DNA of 64,000 nucleotides from Candidatus Saccharimonadota bacterium (GTDB lineage: Bacteria; Patescibacteriota; Saccharimonadia; Saccharimonadales; UBA4665), in contig PLYP01000009.1 in the NCBI GenBank assembly GCA_003153395.1, forward strand, positions 1-64,000, in the 5' to 3' direction. The position numbers and the translations under genes are program-made. Within the stretch, counting starts at the first letter, position 1. Every line of letters begins with the position of its first letter. Under the pieces are notes generated by a model, which was not told the origin of the DNA, made no database searches, and saw only the letters and a list, made by a program, of their open reading frames with translations. This document shows, piece after piece, positions 1 to 7,411 of this stretch.

Positions 1-141
1 GGAGGTGTTTTTGAAAGGTACAAAGCGTTTTTTTAGCGTGGTTTGCTACCTATTCCACGTGTTGACTGCCGAATAGCTAAGCTCGAGATTAATATTGAAC
101 TTTATTCGGTTAGATTGTTAATGTACTTTTTTTGGGCTCTA
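1..141. other. Gene-free left edge of the window
   Basis: No open reading frame with a credible start is seen on either strand downstream of mraZ. There are weak inverted repeats (for example CCGAATA near 73 against TATTCGG near 106) but no T-tract that would make them a terminator. The usual mraZ partner rsmH is not visible; if present it must lie further left. Confidence 0.5.
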
Positions 142-507
142 TCAATCTTCCGGAGCCATAACTCGCCAGTAGTTTCCTACACCGACAGCTACTACATCCC
201 GGTTGATATTTGCGTAATCTAGCAGATGCTGCTCGATCATTACGCGCCCTTGCTTACCGTCAAGCGATTGCTCGGTCTTGCCCATTCGGAATTGAATGTT
301 GAGATCTGCTACTCGCTCGTCTAGGATATCTCCGGCTAATCTTGGTTCGACTAAGTTTTCCCAGACATCTTTTGGGTAAAGATGCAGGTACTTGCCAAAC
401 CCTCTAGTAATTACTGCTCCGCTCGCGAACTTAGCACGAAGTTCAGGTGGTATGGTTAACCTCCTCTTATCGTCTAGCTTGCGTTCAAAGTAGTCTACCG
501 TGGCCAT
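142..507 (-). CDS. mraZ: MraZ, division/cell-wall cluster transcriptional regulator
   Basis: DNA-binding AbrB/SpoVT-type repeat protein that represses the division and cell-wall (dcw) cluster promoter in other bacteria. The 121 residues are slightly shorter than typical MraZ (about 140-150). Both halves carry the DxxxR-type loop: D12-R16 (LDDKRR) and D83-R88 (DGKQGR). The ATG at 507 is preceded by AAAGGA with 5-nt spacing, so this gene has a leader and a Shine-Dalgarno site. Three GTGGG boxes lie upstream at 579-614, as expected for MraZ autoregulation. The rest of the dcw cluster is not next to it here; ftsZ and ftsA are about 57 kb away. Identification is firm; the regulatory targets are inferred. 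Confidence 0.93.
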   Translation of the reverse strand: MATVDYFERKLDDKRRLTIPPELRAKFASGAVITRGFGKYLHLYPKDVWENLVEPRLAGDILDERVADLNIQFRMGKTEQSLDGKQGRVMIEQHLLDYANINRDVVAVGVGNYWRVMAPED

Positions 508-578
508 TGGTATCCTTTAAGCTACTAGTGGTTTTTTTATTTTTGGAAATGACACGCTATTTAACCGTACCATTTCTA

Positions 579-614
579 CCCACTGTCAAGAGTGTACTAC
601 CCACTGACACCCAC
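579..614 (-). promoter_or_regulatory. MraZ operator: three phased GTGGG boxes overlapping a -35 element
   Basis: On the minus strand GTGGG occurs at 614-610, 604-600 and 583-579. Starts are 10 and 21 bp apart, so all lie on one helical face. Direct repeats with this motif and 10-bp spacing are the known MraZ binding site. A consensus -35 TTGACA sits at 589-584, directly abutting the third box. The -10 is unclear (TTAAAT at 564-559 would need a 19-bp spacer). Binding here would block the promoter, suggesting autorepression. Confidence 0.75.
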
Positions 615-638
615 TGCAAGTCATTTAAATGATAATTG

Positions 639-729
639 GTGGTGTTTCTGACACCACTTATCCACAGTTTTTCAAGAGGTAACGAGAAAACGCTATATAT
701 CTAGTATTACAAGTTGTGGAAAACGCTAT
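639..729. promoter_or_regulatory. Compound element: palindrome, two DnaA-box-like sites, 11-bp direct repeat
   Basis: Visible elements: a 7-bp perfect inverted repeat GTGGTGT/ACACCAC with a 5-nt loop (639-657); a consensus DnaA box TTATCCACA at 658-666; a one-mismatch box TTTTCCACA on the minus strand at 723-715; and GAAAACGCTAT repeated exactly at 686-696 and 719-729. The second repeat overlaps the stop codon of the preceding gene. The block lies upstream of mraZ. A role in mraZ control or DnaA titration is inference. Confidence 0.4.
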
Positions 730-1133
730 TGAGGAGGTTGCTGAATATCACTTCTCGGTACAACAGGTACTTGATATGTTGCACCATCTTGGATTATTCC
801 GTTGGATGCTTCGCTTGATATTTTACCTTCAACCTGTGCTTCTAATGCTGAATTGCTAATTAAGCCTTCTGCACGTAATACTAGACTCTGTGCACCGTCA
901 CCTGTTTGAGCTGTTACTGGAACAGTAGGTAATTCAGCAACTTGAGCAGCCGTCATAGGAGAGTGAACCTTATTAGTATCAGATTTAGTTGCAAGTCCAT
1001 TAATATATAAAACAACAGAGGCAGCTACAGCACCGACACCTAACATTGTTCTAGCTAGTGCTTGGCGAGGGGTTACCTGTTCTTGGCTTCTAGACCGATT
1101 AGATCTAGTATTGTTTCCGGTTAAAGAATTCAT
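726..1133 (-). CDS. Hypothetical single-pass membrane protein
   Basis: Not recognised. The 135 residues have a basic, Ser/Asn/Arg-rich N-terminus (1-25), one probable membrane helix (about 27-48, LGVGAVAASVVLYINGLAT) and an extracytoplasmic Ala/Gly/Val-rich domain ending in QQPPQ. There are no cysteines. It may be a signal-anchored surface protein. The ATG at 1133 has no Shine-Dalgarno site but has TGgTAATAT only 6 nt upstream, so a leaderless mRNA is likely. It lies just downstream of another small membrane protein (1170-1460) and the two may work together. Confidence 0.6.
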   Translation of the reverse strand: MNSLTGNNTRSNRSRSQEQVTPRQALARTMLGVGAVAASVVLYINGLATKSDTNKVHSPMTAAQVAELPTVPVTAQTGDGAQSLVLRAEGLISNSALEAQVEGKISSEASNGIIQDGATYQVPVVPRSDIQQPPQ

Positions 1134-1139
1134 GAAATT

Positions 1140-1148
1140 ATATTACCA
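1140..1148 (-). promoter_or_regulatory. Extended -10 promoter, leaderless start of the 726-1133 gene
   Basis: TGgTAATAT ends 6 nt before the ATG at 1133. No Shine-Dalgarno site is present. The expected +1 falls on or next to the start codon. Confidence 0.5.
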
Positions 1149-1169
1149 TAAGTATTATGTTTAGTCAAG

Positions 1170-1460
1170 TTAGCTTTTGCCCGATCGTGCTGGGGTGCGT
1201 TGTGTAATACTGTAACTAATATAATGAGGTGCAGATTCGTCACGCTCTCTTCTTAAAGTATTCTCGTTCTGATCACTGTTCTGTATTCCAAAAGCAAAAG
1301 TCGGACGACTAGTATTTATAACCAGTGGTCCTCTGCCATGATCTGGTAGTTCTAACATACCGAGTGTTGCGGCCGCAGACATTAGCAGCAAGCCTAGCTG
1401 AGACGACACCATCATAGCTTTATCCGTTTTTTTGATTTTATTTTTTATTTTAGATGACAT
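1170..1460 (-). CDS. Hypothetical small membrane protein
   Basis: Not recognised. The 96 residues have a strongly basic N-terminus (KIKNKIKKTDK), one hydrophobic helix at about 17-37 rich in Leu/Met/Ala, then a polar tail with RRERDE. It could be a signal anchor or an uncleaved signal peptide. There is no Shine-Dalgarno site; TGcTATTAT lies 9 nt before the ATG. The next gene follows after a 36-bp gap with its own promoter. Coding status rests on the credible promoter-start arrangement and membrane-topology pattern only. Confidence 0.5.
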   Translation of the reverse strand: MSSKIKNKIKKTDKAMMVSSQLGLLLMSAAATLGMLELPDHGRGPLVINTSRPTFAFGIQNSDQNENTLRRERDESAPHYISYSITQRTPARSGKS

Positions 1461-1469
1461 TAATTATAG

Positions 1470-1478
1470 ATAATAGCA
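1470..1478 (-). promoter_or_regulatory. Extended -10 promoter, leaderless start of the 1170-1460 gene
   Basis: TGcTATTAT with 9 nt to the ATG at 1460 and no Shine-Dalgarno site. The predicted 5' UTR is 0-3 nt. Confidence 0.5.
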
Positions 1479-1510
1479 AATATTACCCTTTTTGTCAATA
1501 TTATGTCTAA

Positions 1511-2146
1511 CTAATTTGTAGTGTCGACTTCTATCGCCTGTCCTGTTTCAGGTTTATAAAAAGTTATGCCTTCCTTGCCTAATACCTTTTCGAACCTCTC
1601 GTATGTTGACTTTCGAGCTTCGTCACTCCAATGCCAATCGTGAATAGGAATAATATATTTAGGCTTAAGATCGAGTGCTAGGTTTAAGGCGCGAATTGAT
1701 CCTCCCCACGGGGCAGTAATAGGCAAAGCCAGAATTTTTTTGGTCTGGGTAAAACTATGCGAATCTCCAGGATCAGATAATAAGTCTAGATAATTTATAC
1801 CTATTTCTTCCGGTTGCGGGAACAATGGCTTAACGTTTTCGTGTGGTGAATCGAAAAAGCTTACACCTTCTGGCGCTTCGCTGCTGGCTTTAATACCCTC
1901 ATTTTTTAACATCTCTACTACTTCTTTAGTGCTCGTGATTCGTACATCTGGAAATTTATCGACCAGTTCTTGAATAAACGGCAAATGTAAGTGATCCTGA
2001 TGAATATGTGTAATAAAGATATCGTCAAGCTTATCCAGTGCATTTATATTAAATGCGGAGTAGCTCATTGCCCCAGGGTCAAATATTGCAATTCTATCTG
2101 GCGTTTCTACTAGTAAACAAGAATGTACATATTTAGTAATTTTCAT
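1511..2146 (-). CDS. Metallo-beta-lactamase-fold hydrolase (UlaG/UPF0173-like)
   Basis: Zinc-dependent MBL-fold hydrolase of the short single-domain type (211 residues). The metal-binding motif HIHQDH is at residues 47-52, with later His ligand candidates in DSHS and in IPIHDWHW near the C-terminus. Substrate is unknown; relatives include L-ascorbate-6-phosphate lactonase and broad phosphodiesterases. The start has a strong AGGAGG with 5-nt spacing. It is the second gene of an operon behind the flavodoxin-like gene (17-bp gap), so a redox or metabolite-repair role is possible but not shown. Confidence 0.75.
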   Translation of the reverse strand: MKITKYVHSCLLVETPDRIAIFDPGAMSYSAFNINALDKLDDIFITHIHQDHLHLPFIQELVDKFPDVRITSTKEVVEMLKNEGIKASSEAPEGVSFFDSPHENVKPLFPQPEEIGINYLDLLSDPGDSHSFTQTKKILALPITAPWGGSIRALNLALDLKPKYIIPIHDWHWSDEARKSTYERFEKVLGKEGITFYKPETGQAIEVDTTN

Positions 2147-2163
2147 TACTACCTCCTATTATT

Positions 2164-2898
2164 TTATCGATATTCAGGATTAGCAAAATCAAATCTGCTA
2201 CCAGCATCCCATTCTGAACGCTGATTGCCGTATGCCGGTATACCGCCGTTATCCTTAAGCATCTTTGCCGCATGCATTAAGTTCCATGTCATAAACGTCG
2301 TATTACGATTTGTAAAATCATTATCATAGCCTTCTTTTGTGCCATCTTCTCTATCATCTCCATAACTCGGTCCAGGCCCAGCCTCGCCTATCCATCCGGC
2401 ATCAGCCTGCGGTGGAATAGTATAGCCTACGTGCTGCAGACTGTATAAAACATTCATTGCGCAATGCTTAATACCATCTTCGTTACCCGTAATTAAACAG
2501 CCACCAACTTTGCCATAAAATGCATACTGCCCTTTGTCATTTAGGATGCTGCTACATGCATATAGTCTTTCAATAATTTTTTTTGTTTCACTACTATTGT
2601 CTCCCAGCCATATTGGTCCTGCTAAAACTAAGACGTCAGCTGCCATTACCCCTTTATATATTTCTGGCCATTGATCTTTTTCCCATCCATGCTCGGTCAT
2701 GTCAGGCCATACGCCAGTAGCAATATCTTGATCAATTGTTCTAATTACGGACGTTTTTATGCCATGCATATTCATTATATTTTGGCTAATATGGATTAAT
2801 CGATCTGTATGACTAGGTTCAGGAGATTTTGTTAATGTTCCATTAAAAAATATTGCTTTTAATCCTGAAAAGTCTATATCAGTATTATTATCAACCAT
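2164..2898 (-). CDS. Flavodoxin-fold NAD(P)H-dependent FMN reductase family protein
   Basis: Flavin-binding oxidoreductase of the FMN-reductase/flavodoxin superfamily, 244 residues. The N-terminal strand-loop FFNGTLTKSPEPSHTDRL resembles the phosphate-binding loop. The middle shows VLVLAGPIWLGDNSSETKKIIERL and YGKVGGCLITGNEDG, typical of flavin-contacting segments of this family. The long C-terminal part is Gly/Asp-rich. The start has GGAGG with 9-nt spacing. It probably forms a two-gene operon with the MBL-fold gene downstream. Physiological acceptor unknown. Confidence 0.75.
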   Translation of the reverse strand: MVDNNTDIDFSGLKAIFFNGTLTKSPEPSHTDRLIHISQNIMNMHGIKTSVIRTIDQDIATGVWPDMTEHGWEKDQWPEIYKGVMAADVLVLAGPIWLGDNSSETKKIIERLYACSSILNDKGQYAFYGKVGGCLITGNEDGIKHCAMNVLYSLQHVGYTIPPQADAGWIGEAGPGPSYGDDREDGTKEGYDNDFTNRNTTFMTWNLMHAAKMLKDNGGIPAYGNQRSEWDAGSRFDFANPEYR

Positions 2899-2997
2899 CT
2901 ACAATTTCCTCCGGCGTATTAGCTACTGTTAAAATTTAAAGTAATCTATATTATACTCCCCGTTCTTTAACAGTGAGAATGAAGATTTCTTAAAATA

Positions 2998-3585
2998 TCA
3001 CTTTTGTTTGGTTTGATTTTTTCTGCGTCGGTCGTGATAAGCCAAATTTCTTCTTAATTTGTCTAACCTAACTATTTTGGGTTCAAATATTTTAAGTAAA
3101 CTCGAATATTGCCAGTTTGGTGCCATTATTGAATCAAGCTTATTATTTTCTTCTAAATACTCGGCGAGACTAAAAAAGTCACCATCTCCCGAGACTATTA
3201 TCGCCTTATCGTAATTCGGCATTTCCTTCATTGCATAAAGGACTAGCTCCGCATCAACATTGCCTTTTACACTAGATTTTTCTTTCTCGTCGCTATCTTT
3301 TTTATCAATATTCTCATCATTATCATTAGTATCCTTATCGTTAGACTGGACATCTACTGTTGGCTTTAGAACCACTAAATAACCTAGCTCGTGCATATAT
3401 TCATATAACTGTTCATTTTCAATCATATACCCAATAAAAAGATAAGCCTTAGAAACGTTATATTTATCATTTAAATATTGTCTAAATTTTCTCCAATCCA
3501 ATTTCCAACCCATTCTTTGAGTGCCCAAATTCAAATTTTGGCTATCTACAAATGCGTATGTGACTGGTTTGTTTACATTACTCAT
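2998..3585 (-). CDS. NYN-domain (LabA/DUF88-like) nuclease with acidic insert
   Basis: PIN-like NYN-domain protein, probably an RNase. Conserved acidic residues are visible (numbered from the GTG one codon upstream): D15 in FVDSQNLN, D112 in GNVDAELV, and D135/D137 in SGDGDF. A highly acidic Asn/Asp/Lys/Glu-rich insert (about 81-107) interrupts the fold between two strands, and the C-terminus is very basic (RRNLAYHDRRRKNQTKQK). I choose the ATG at 3585; a GTG lies one codon upstream. No Shine-Dalgarno site is seen and a TATAAG hexamer lies 16 nt upstream. RNA turnover is inferred from the family. Confidence 0.78.
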   Translation of the reverse strand: MSNVNKPVTYAFVDSQNLNLGTQRMGWKLDWRKFRQYLNDKYNVSKAYLFIGYMIENEQLYEYMHELGYLVVLKPTVDVQSNDKDTNDNDENIDKKDSDEKEKSSVKGNVDAELVLYAMKEMPNYDKAIIVSGDGDFFSLAEYLEENNKLDSIMAPNWQYSSLLKIFEPKIVRLDKLRRNLAYHDRRRKNQTKQK

Positions 3586-3625
3586 CACTAATTAGTTTAT
3601 TCTTATATTTCAGCATGTGGAGCAA

Positions 3626-4045
3626 TTAAGGATGAATCAACCCTAGTATGAGACCCATGGCCAATATTGATAACAATCTGTTGCCGGTCGCTATAACTAT
3701 CAATTTAGATGGCTTTTGATCAAGTGAACTGTGGATGAAAATACTTGTTGCAGAAACCCCTAGCCATAGAATTAGTGATGTTTGTATTCCTGCTCCAACC
3801 CATGAACCCAAAAAATAATTATGAAATAAGTATGTAAAGTAGCCTACTATATAAGCTGTTAATAACGCCGCTATAAATATATATGGCATTACTTTCGGCA
3901 TTTTTTTATTAAATTCTTTTTGATCAATTTTACTTAACGCTCTCCATTGTTTGCCTACTACAGAATCAGAATAATAAATAGTTCCAATTAGCATACTAGA
4001 AATTGCCGCAACAATAACTCCTAACAAATTGACATGTACTTGCAT
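3626..4045 (-). CDS. DUF1761-family integral membrane protein
   Basis: Short multi-pass membrane protein (139 residues from this start) matching the DUF1761 pattern: an N-terminal helix, VGKQWRALSKID-type motif, then hydrophobic segments at about 50-70, 80-100 and near the C-terminus. The function of the family is unknown. The start is ambiguous. ATG 4045 has GGAG with 9-nt spacing and gives MQVHVNLLG. A longer GTG start at 4060 or an ATG at 4054 (9 nt from TATAAA, leaderless) is also possible. Confidence 0.65.
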   Translation of the reverse strand: MQVHVNLLGVIVAAISSMLIGTIYYSDSVVGKQWRALSKIDQKEFNKKMPKVMPYIFIAALLTAYIVGYFTYLFHNYFLGSWVGAGIQTSLILWLGVSATSIFIHSSLDQKPSKLIVIATGNRLLSILAMGLILGLIHP

Positions 4046-4128
4046 GATTATCATCTCCACGTATTTATACTTAGGAGTATATTCTCCCTATTGAAGAAAA
4101 GCCATATTATTTAAGTAAAGTTATTATT

Positions 4129-5484
4129 TTAAATAAGTAAAAGTGCTTTTAAACGAGTCTCAAGTTCGTCAATTTTTATTCTCGTTTGTTCTGTGCTATC
4201 TCGGTCACGAATCGTTACTGTCTCGTCTTCTAAAGTATCAAAATCAACTGTTATGCAGTAAGGGGTGCCAATTTCATCTTGCCTTCTATAACGTTTGCCG
4301 ATATTGCCATTATCATCCCACATGACATTACCAAATACTTTCTTTAATGTGCCATAAACTTCTCGGGCTTTATTAACTAGCTCGGGTTTATTCTTCAGTA
4401 GTGGCGAAACGGCTAACCGATAAGGTGCTAGGCTGGGCTTTATTTTTAAGACAACGCGCTTTTCCCCATTAATTTCTTCCTCGTAATAAGAGTTAACAAT
4501 TACAGCCATAAGAAGTCGCCCCACACCAACTGAGCTTTCAATAACAAATGGCATAAACCGCTCTCTTTTTTCTTCGTCAAAGTAAGTAAGTTCCTTACCG
4601 CTTACGCGTTGATGATTACTTAAGTCAAAGTCGGTACGATTATGAGTTCCCCAAAGCTCCTTAAAACCTTGAGGAAATTTGAAATAAATATCGTGAGCAG
4701 CAGCAGCATAATGTGCTCTCTCGCTTGCATCATGTTCATGCCATTCTAAATTTTCTTTTGAAATACCAAGCCGCTCGATACAGAACTGCCAAGCAAAATC
4801 ACGCCAATTTTGATAATTTTTCTCTTGATCATTGGGATTAATAAAATACTGCATCTCCATTTGTTCAAGTTCACGAACGCGAAAAATAAAATCACGTGGA
4901 CTTATCTCGTTGCGGAAAGCCTTGCCGATCTGAGCAACACCAAAAGGTAATTTAGCACGCATCGTTTCCCGAACGTTTTCATAGTTGGTAAAGATAGGGC
5001 CCGCTGTTTCAGGACGTAAATATGCAACACTCTCGCTATCTTCGACTGGGCCTACATAGGTCTTCATCATCATATTAAATGTTCGGACTGGGCCAAGCGG
5101 ATTACCGTCTGGAGATTTTTTACCTTCCAGCAGTTTCATCAGCTGTTCTACATCGTTACTGTCCACACCCGCCAAATGATCAGCTCTATAACGTTTATGT
5201 GTTACCTCGTCTTCAACCAGCGGATCGGTAAACCCAGCAATATGACCGCTAGCTTCCCAAAGTCTTGGATTTTGAATGATGGCACTATCAACACCAAAGA
5301 TGTTGTCGTGCTCCCGCACCATTGCTTTCCACCATTCCTGCTTAATATTGTTTACTAGTTCAACGCCAAGAGGACCGTAGTCGTAAAATCCAGCTAAACC
5401 ACCATAAATTTCACTAGACTGAAATACAAAGCCTCTTCGTTTACAAAGGCTGACAATTGTTTCTAGATTTACCTCTGGACTCAT
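4129..5484 (-). CDS. glyS: Glycyl-tRNA synthetase, class II single-chain type
   Basis: Charges tRNA-Gly. This is the single-polypeptide (alpha2) GlyRS type, not the glyQ/glyS two-subunit enzyme. Class II motif 2 (FRNEISPRDF..RELEQMEMQYF) lies in the middle and motif 3 (ESSVGVGRLLMAV) in the second half. The C-terminal anticodon-binding domain follows (LAPYRLAVSPL..DDNGNIGKRYRRQDEIGTPYCITVD). About 451 residues, on the short side for the family. I place the start at ATG 5484 (MSPEVN) because a longer GTG start at 5493 would overlap a TATAAT promoter element 9 nt upstream of the ATG. The mRNA is probably leaderless. Confidence 0.95.
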   Translation of the reverse strand: MSPEVNLETIVSLCKRRGFVFQSSEIYGGLAGFYDYGPLGVELVNNIKQEWWKAMVREHDNIFGVDSAIIQNPRLWEASGHIAGFTDPLVEDEVTHKRYRADHLAGVDSNDVEQLMKLLEGKKSPDGNPLGPVRTFNMMMKTYVGPVEDSESVAYLRPETAGPIFTNYENVRETMRAKLPFGVAQIGKAFRNEISPRDFIFRVRELEQMEMQYFINPNDQEKNYQNWRDFAWQFCIERLGISKENLEWHEHDASERAHYAAAAHDIYFKFPQGFKELWGTHNRTDFDLSNHQRVSGKELTYFDEEKRERFMPFVIESSVGVGRLLMAVIVNSYYEEEINGEKRVVLKIKPSLAPYRLAVSPLLKNKPELVNKAREVYGTLKKVFGNVMWDDNGNIGKRYRRQDEIGTPYCITVDFDTLEDETVTIRDRDSTEQTRIKIDELETRLKALLLI

Positions 5485-5493
5485 TAATGCCAC

Positions 5494-5522
5494 ATTATAG
5501 CTATAGTGCAGATCAATGTCAC
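5494..5522 (-). promoter_or_regulatory. glyS promoter (GTGACA-17-TATAAT), leaderless
   Basis: Near-consensus -35 GTGACA (5522-5517), 17-bp spacer, perfect -10 TATAAT (5499-5494), then 9 nt to ATG 5484. No Shine-Dalgarno site. Confidence 0.7.
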
Positions 5523-5557
5523 TAAGCTTAAGTCAGATTATCCTTAAAACTTATAGT

Positions 5558-6250
5558 TTATAGCCTTATATATGTGCTCAGTGAAGTGGTAATAATTGGA
5601 GAGACGTCTTTAATGGTCGTTAACAAATTATTAACTTTGCTAATCTCTTTTGGCAGATTATTGCTGAATAATAACCTTAAAGTTTTGATGTGCTTAGAGT
5701 TGAATTTACCTTCGGCACTTGATACAAAAGACATATTCTCGTAGTCAAAATTATACGAAACATCCTCTAATAACTTTTTTTCAGCTTGATCATACTTTAA
5801 ATTTGGCGAATGTCCGCTTAGTTTAAGAAGCTGAGCCTCAAACCAAAACAAAATTAGGTCAATATCTAGCTCTAAATTATTAAGTGCTTCAAATGACTTA
5901 TCAAGTAATTCGAAATATCCCTCTTCTGTATGAGCTTCAGTAGCTCTATTCAACATTTTTATAAGCTTATATCCTAATTGCACCCTGTCTAAATCGGTGA
6001 CAATATTGCCGTAGTAGGTAATAAGCCTGGATGAAATTAAATTACCCATATCGCCTTTGCCAACTAAGAAAGTTATGTCACTTAAACAGAATAACTCGAT
6101 GCCCCCAGCTAGTTTAGATTTAATCTTTCTTGTTCCCTTTGCCATTAAGCTTATCTTGCCATTATCAGGAGTCAATACATTTAATATTCTGTCTGATTCG
6201 CCGTAGTCTGTGCGGCTGAGAACTATCCCTTTTGTAACGATTTGTTTCAC
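5558..6250 (-). CDS. recO: DNA repair protein RecO
   Basis: Recombination mediator that helps load RecA on SSB-coated DNA in the RecFOR pathway. The N-terminal OB-fold is recognisable (IVTKGIVLSRTDYGESDRILNVLTPDNGKISLMAKGTRK), followed by the helical domain. The zinc-finger cysteines of many RecO proteins are absent; the only Cys is in ELFCLSD. 230 residues, normal length. It starts at GTG 6250 overlapping the stop of the upstream pseudo-receiver gene (GTGA overlap), so the two are translationally coupled. Confidence 0.9.
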   Translation of the reverse strand: MKQIVTKGIVLSRTDYGESDRILNVLTPDNGKISLMAKGTRKIKSKLAGGIELFCLSDITFLVGKGDMGNLISSRLITYYGNIVTDLDRVQLGYKLIKMLNRATEAHTEEGYFELLDKSFEALNNLELDIDLILFWFEAQLLKLSGHSPNLKYDQAEKKLLEDVSYNFDYENMSFVSSAEGKFNSKHIKTLRLLFSNNLPKEISKVNNLLTTIKDVSPIITTSLSTYIRL

Positions 6251-6633
6251 ATTTTTATGGCTATATAACTGTTAGCGGTTGAAATTAGTTTTTTTAAATT
6301 AACGTGAGGTTTATATAGATAGGACACCACGCCAAGTTCATTTTTAAGAAGATCCCAACTTTCAAAAAACTCACTCGGTGGTACCTGTGTTTGTATAATA
6401 ACTGGGATTTGCTGCCATTCTGGGTAAGATCTAAACTCATACAGAAATTCAATTCCACTGTGCTCGATTAATTGTATCTCTAAAATAACGATATCTGGAT
6501 AAACCTTATCGGCCGCAGTTATGGCAGACTGAGCACTTTTAGCGATTATTACGTTCCACCCTGCTCTTTCCAGTCCAGTCTTATACTCGTTGCCTAGAAT
6601 ATAGTCAGGTTCTACCAGAAGCAAGTTATTCAT
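6247..6633 (-). CDS. Degenerate response-regulator receiver domain (phospho-Asp replaced by Glu)
   Basis: Stand-alone receiver (REC) domain, 128 residues, no output domain. Fold landmarks are clear: LLLVEPD (acidic pocket), IVILEIQLIEHSGIEFL (phosphoacceptor strand), IIQTQV (conserved Thr82) and SYLYKP (Lys108). The phosphoacceptor Asp is Glu52; the canonical receiver at 13443-13868 has LLDVMMP at this place. One acidic-pocket residue is Pro9. A Glu here cannot accept phosphate normally and may mimic a permanently active state. It overlaps the stop of the upstream pseudo-kinase (ATGA) and the start of recO (GTGA). Role unknown; a scaffold or sensor acting on RecO is a guess. Confidence 0.85.
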   Translation of the reverse strand: MNNLLLVEPDYILGNEYKTGLERAGWNVIIAKSAQSAITAADKVYPDIVILEIQLIEHSGIEFLYEFRSYPEWQQIPVIIQTQVPPSEFFESWDLLKNELGVVSYLYKPHVNLKKLISTANSYIAIKM

Positions 6634-7364
6634 GGGATTAATTGAAGTTGATGATTAGGATTTAGCACTGTTCCTATCCCGTAAAGACTATGATGTCTAC
6701 TAGCCATTAAGCTTAGATCCATGGCTTTTAAGATTGCGTCAGCTATAAATACACCCGCACCGCTACTATGAGTTAAGTTCATCAATGGTTGCCGACTACT
6801 TAATTGAAGCTTCCGACCCGTTTTTAATGCCTGTGCTGATATTTGCTTTGTGTCTGCGTACACACCGGCAACAACACCGTACCGACTTCTATGAGTTGCT
6901 AAATGAAGTTTTAGCTGACAATTATCTAGCGCTGGCAATGCCTCAATTAAGGCAGCTCCTAGGCTTACAAGTGCTGCCTGAAGACCCTGCTTATTGGCGG
7001 ATACCGGACCAAATTTACCGGCAATATTTAGTTCCAGTTCTACTCCATAGTTTTTTGCTATAGCTTCCAATTGTTGCCCCGCATCATATAAGACTGATGA
7101 CACTGAAACTGCTTCAATTTCAAAATTTTGCGGTTCTAGGGTTAATCTGACGCCAAGAATATAGTTATCTATTAATCTAAGTGCAGATGACGCTGTTTCC
7201 TGAATAACAGTATTTGTTATTTCGTTTTTTAATTCATTAGCTCTGTTGTTTTCCGAGAGCCGAGCTATCTGTATTAAGGGCATCTTTAATTCTTCGGCAA
7301 TGCTGAGTAGTAGCTGTTGTGACAAAATTGAGAATTCGCCTTCGTCTTTAATATTACGCCCCAT
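6630..7364 (-). CDS. Degenerate sensor histidine kinase-like protein (pseudokinase)
   Basis: The layout follows a histidine kinase core: a DHp-like helical pair (about 11-80) then an HATPase-like domain (about 85-240). Key residues are missing. The H-box reads SIAEELKMPL with Glu24 where the phospho-His belongs. The N-box region (ALVSLGAALIEALP, 131-144) has no Asn. The G1 motif is DTK instead of DxG. Only the second glycine motif survives (SSGAGVFIADAI, 200-211). No transmembrane segment. It is translationally coupled to the Glu-receiver gene and then recO. Start ATG 7364 has AAGGG about 10 nt upstream; a TTG at 7382 is an alternative. Kinase activity is unlikely. Confidence 0.72.
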   Translation of the reverse strand: MGRNIKDEGEFSILSQQLLLSIAEELKMPLIQIARLSENNRANELKNEITNTVIQETASSALRLIDNYILGVRLTLEPQNFEIEAVSVSSVLYDAGQQLEAIAKNYGVELELNIAGKFGPVSANKQGLQAALVSLGAALIEALPALDNCQLKLHLATHRSRYGVVAGVYADTKQISAQALKTGRKLQLSSRQPLMNLTHSSGAGVFIADAILKAMDLSLMASRHHSLYGIGTVLNPNHQLQLIP

Positions 7365-7411
7365 TAGAACACTGCCCTTCAACTTATATTAAGTAGTATA
7401 AAGCAATCGGA

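Noticed and set aside
1511-2898. MBL-fold and flavodoxin genes as a split flavodiiron protein
   Set aside because: The MBL motif is HIHQDH, the zinc type, not the HxExDH diiron type, and the flavin protein belongs to the FMN-reductase group.
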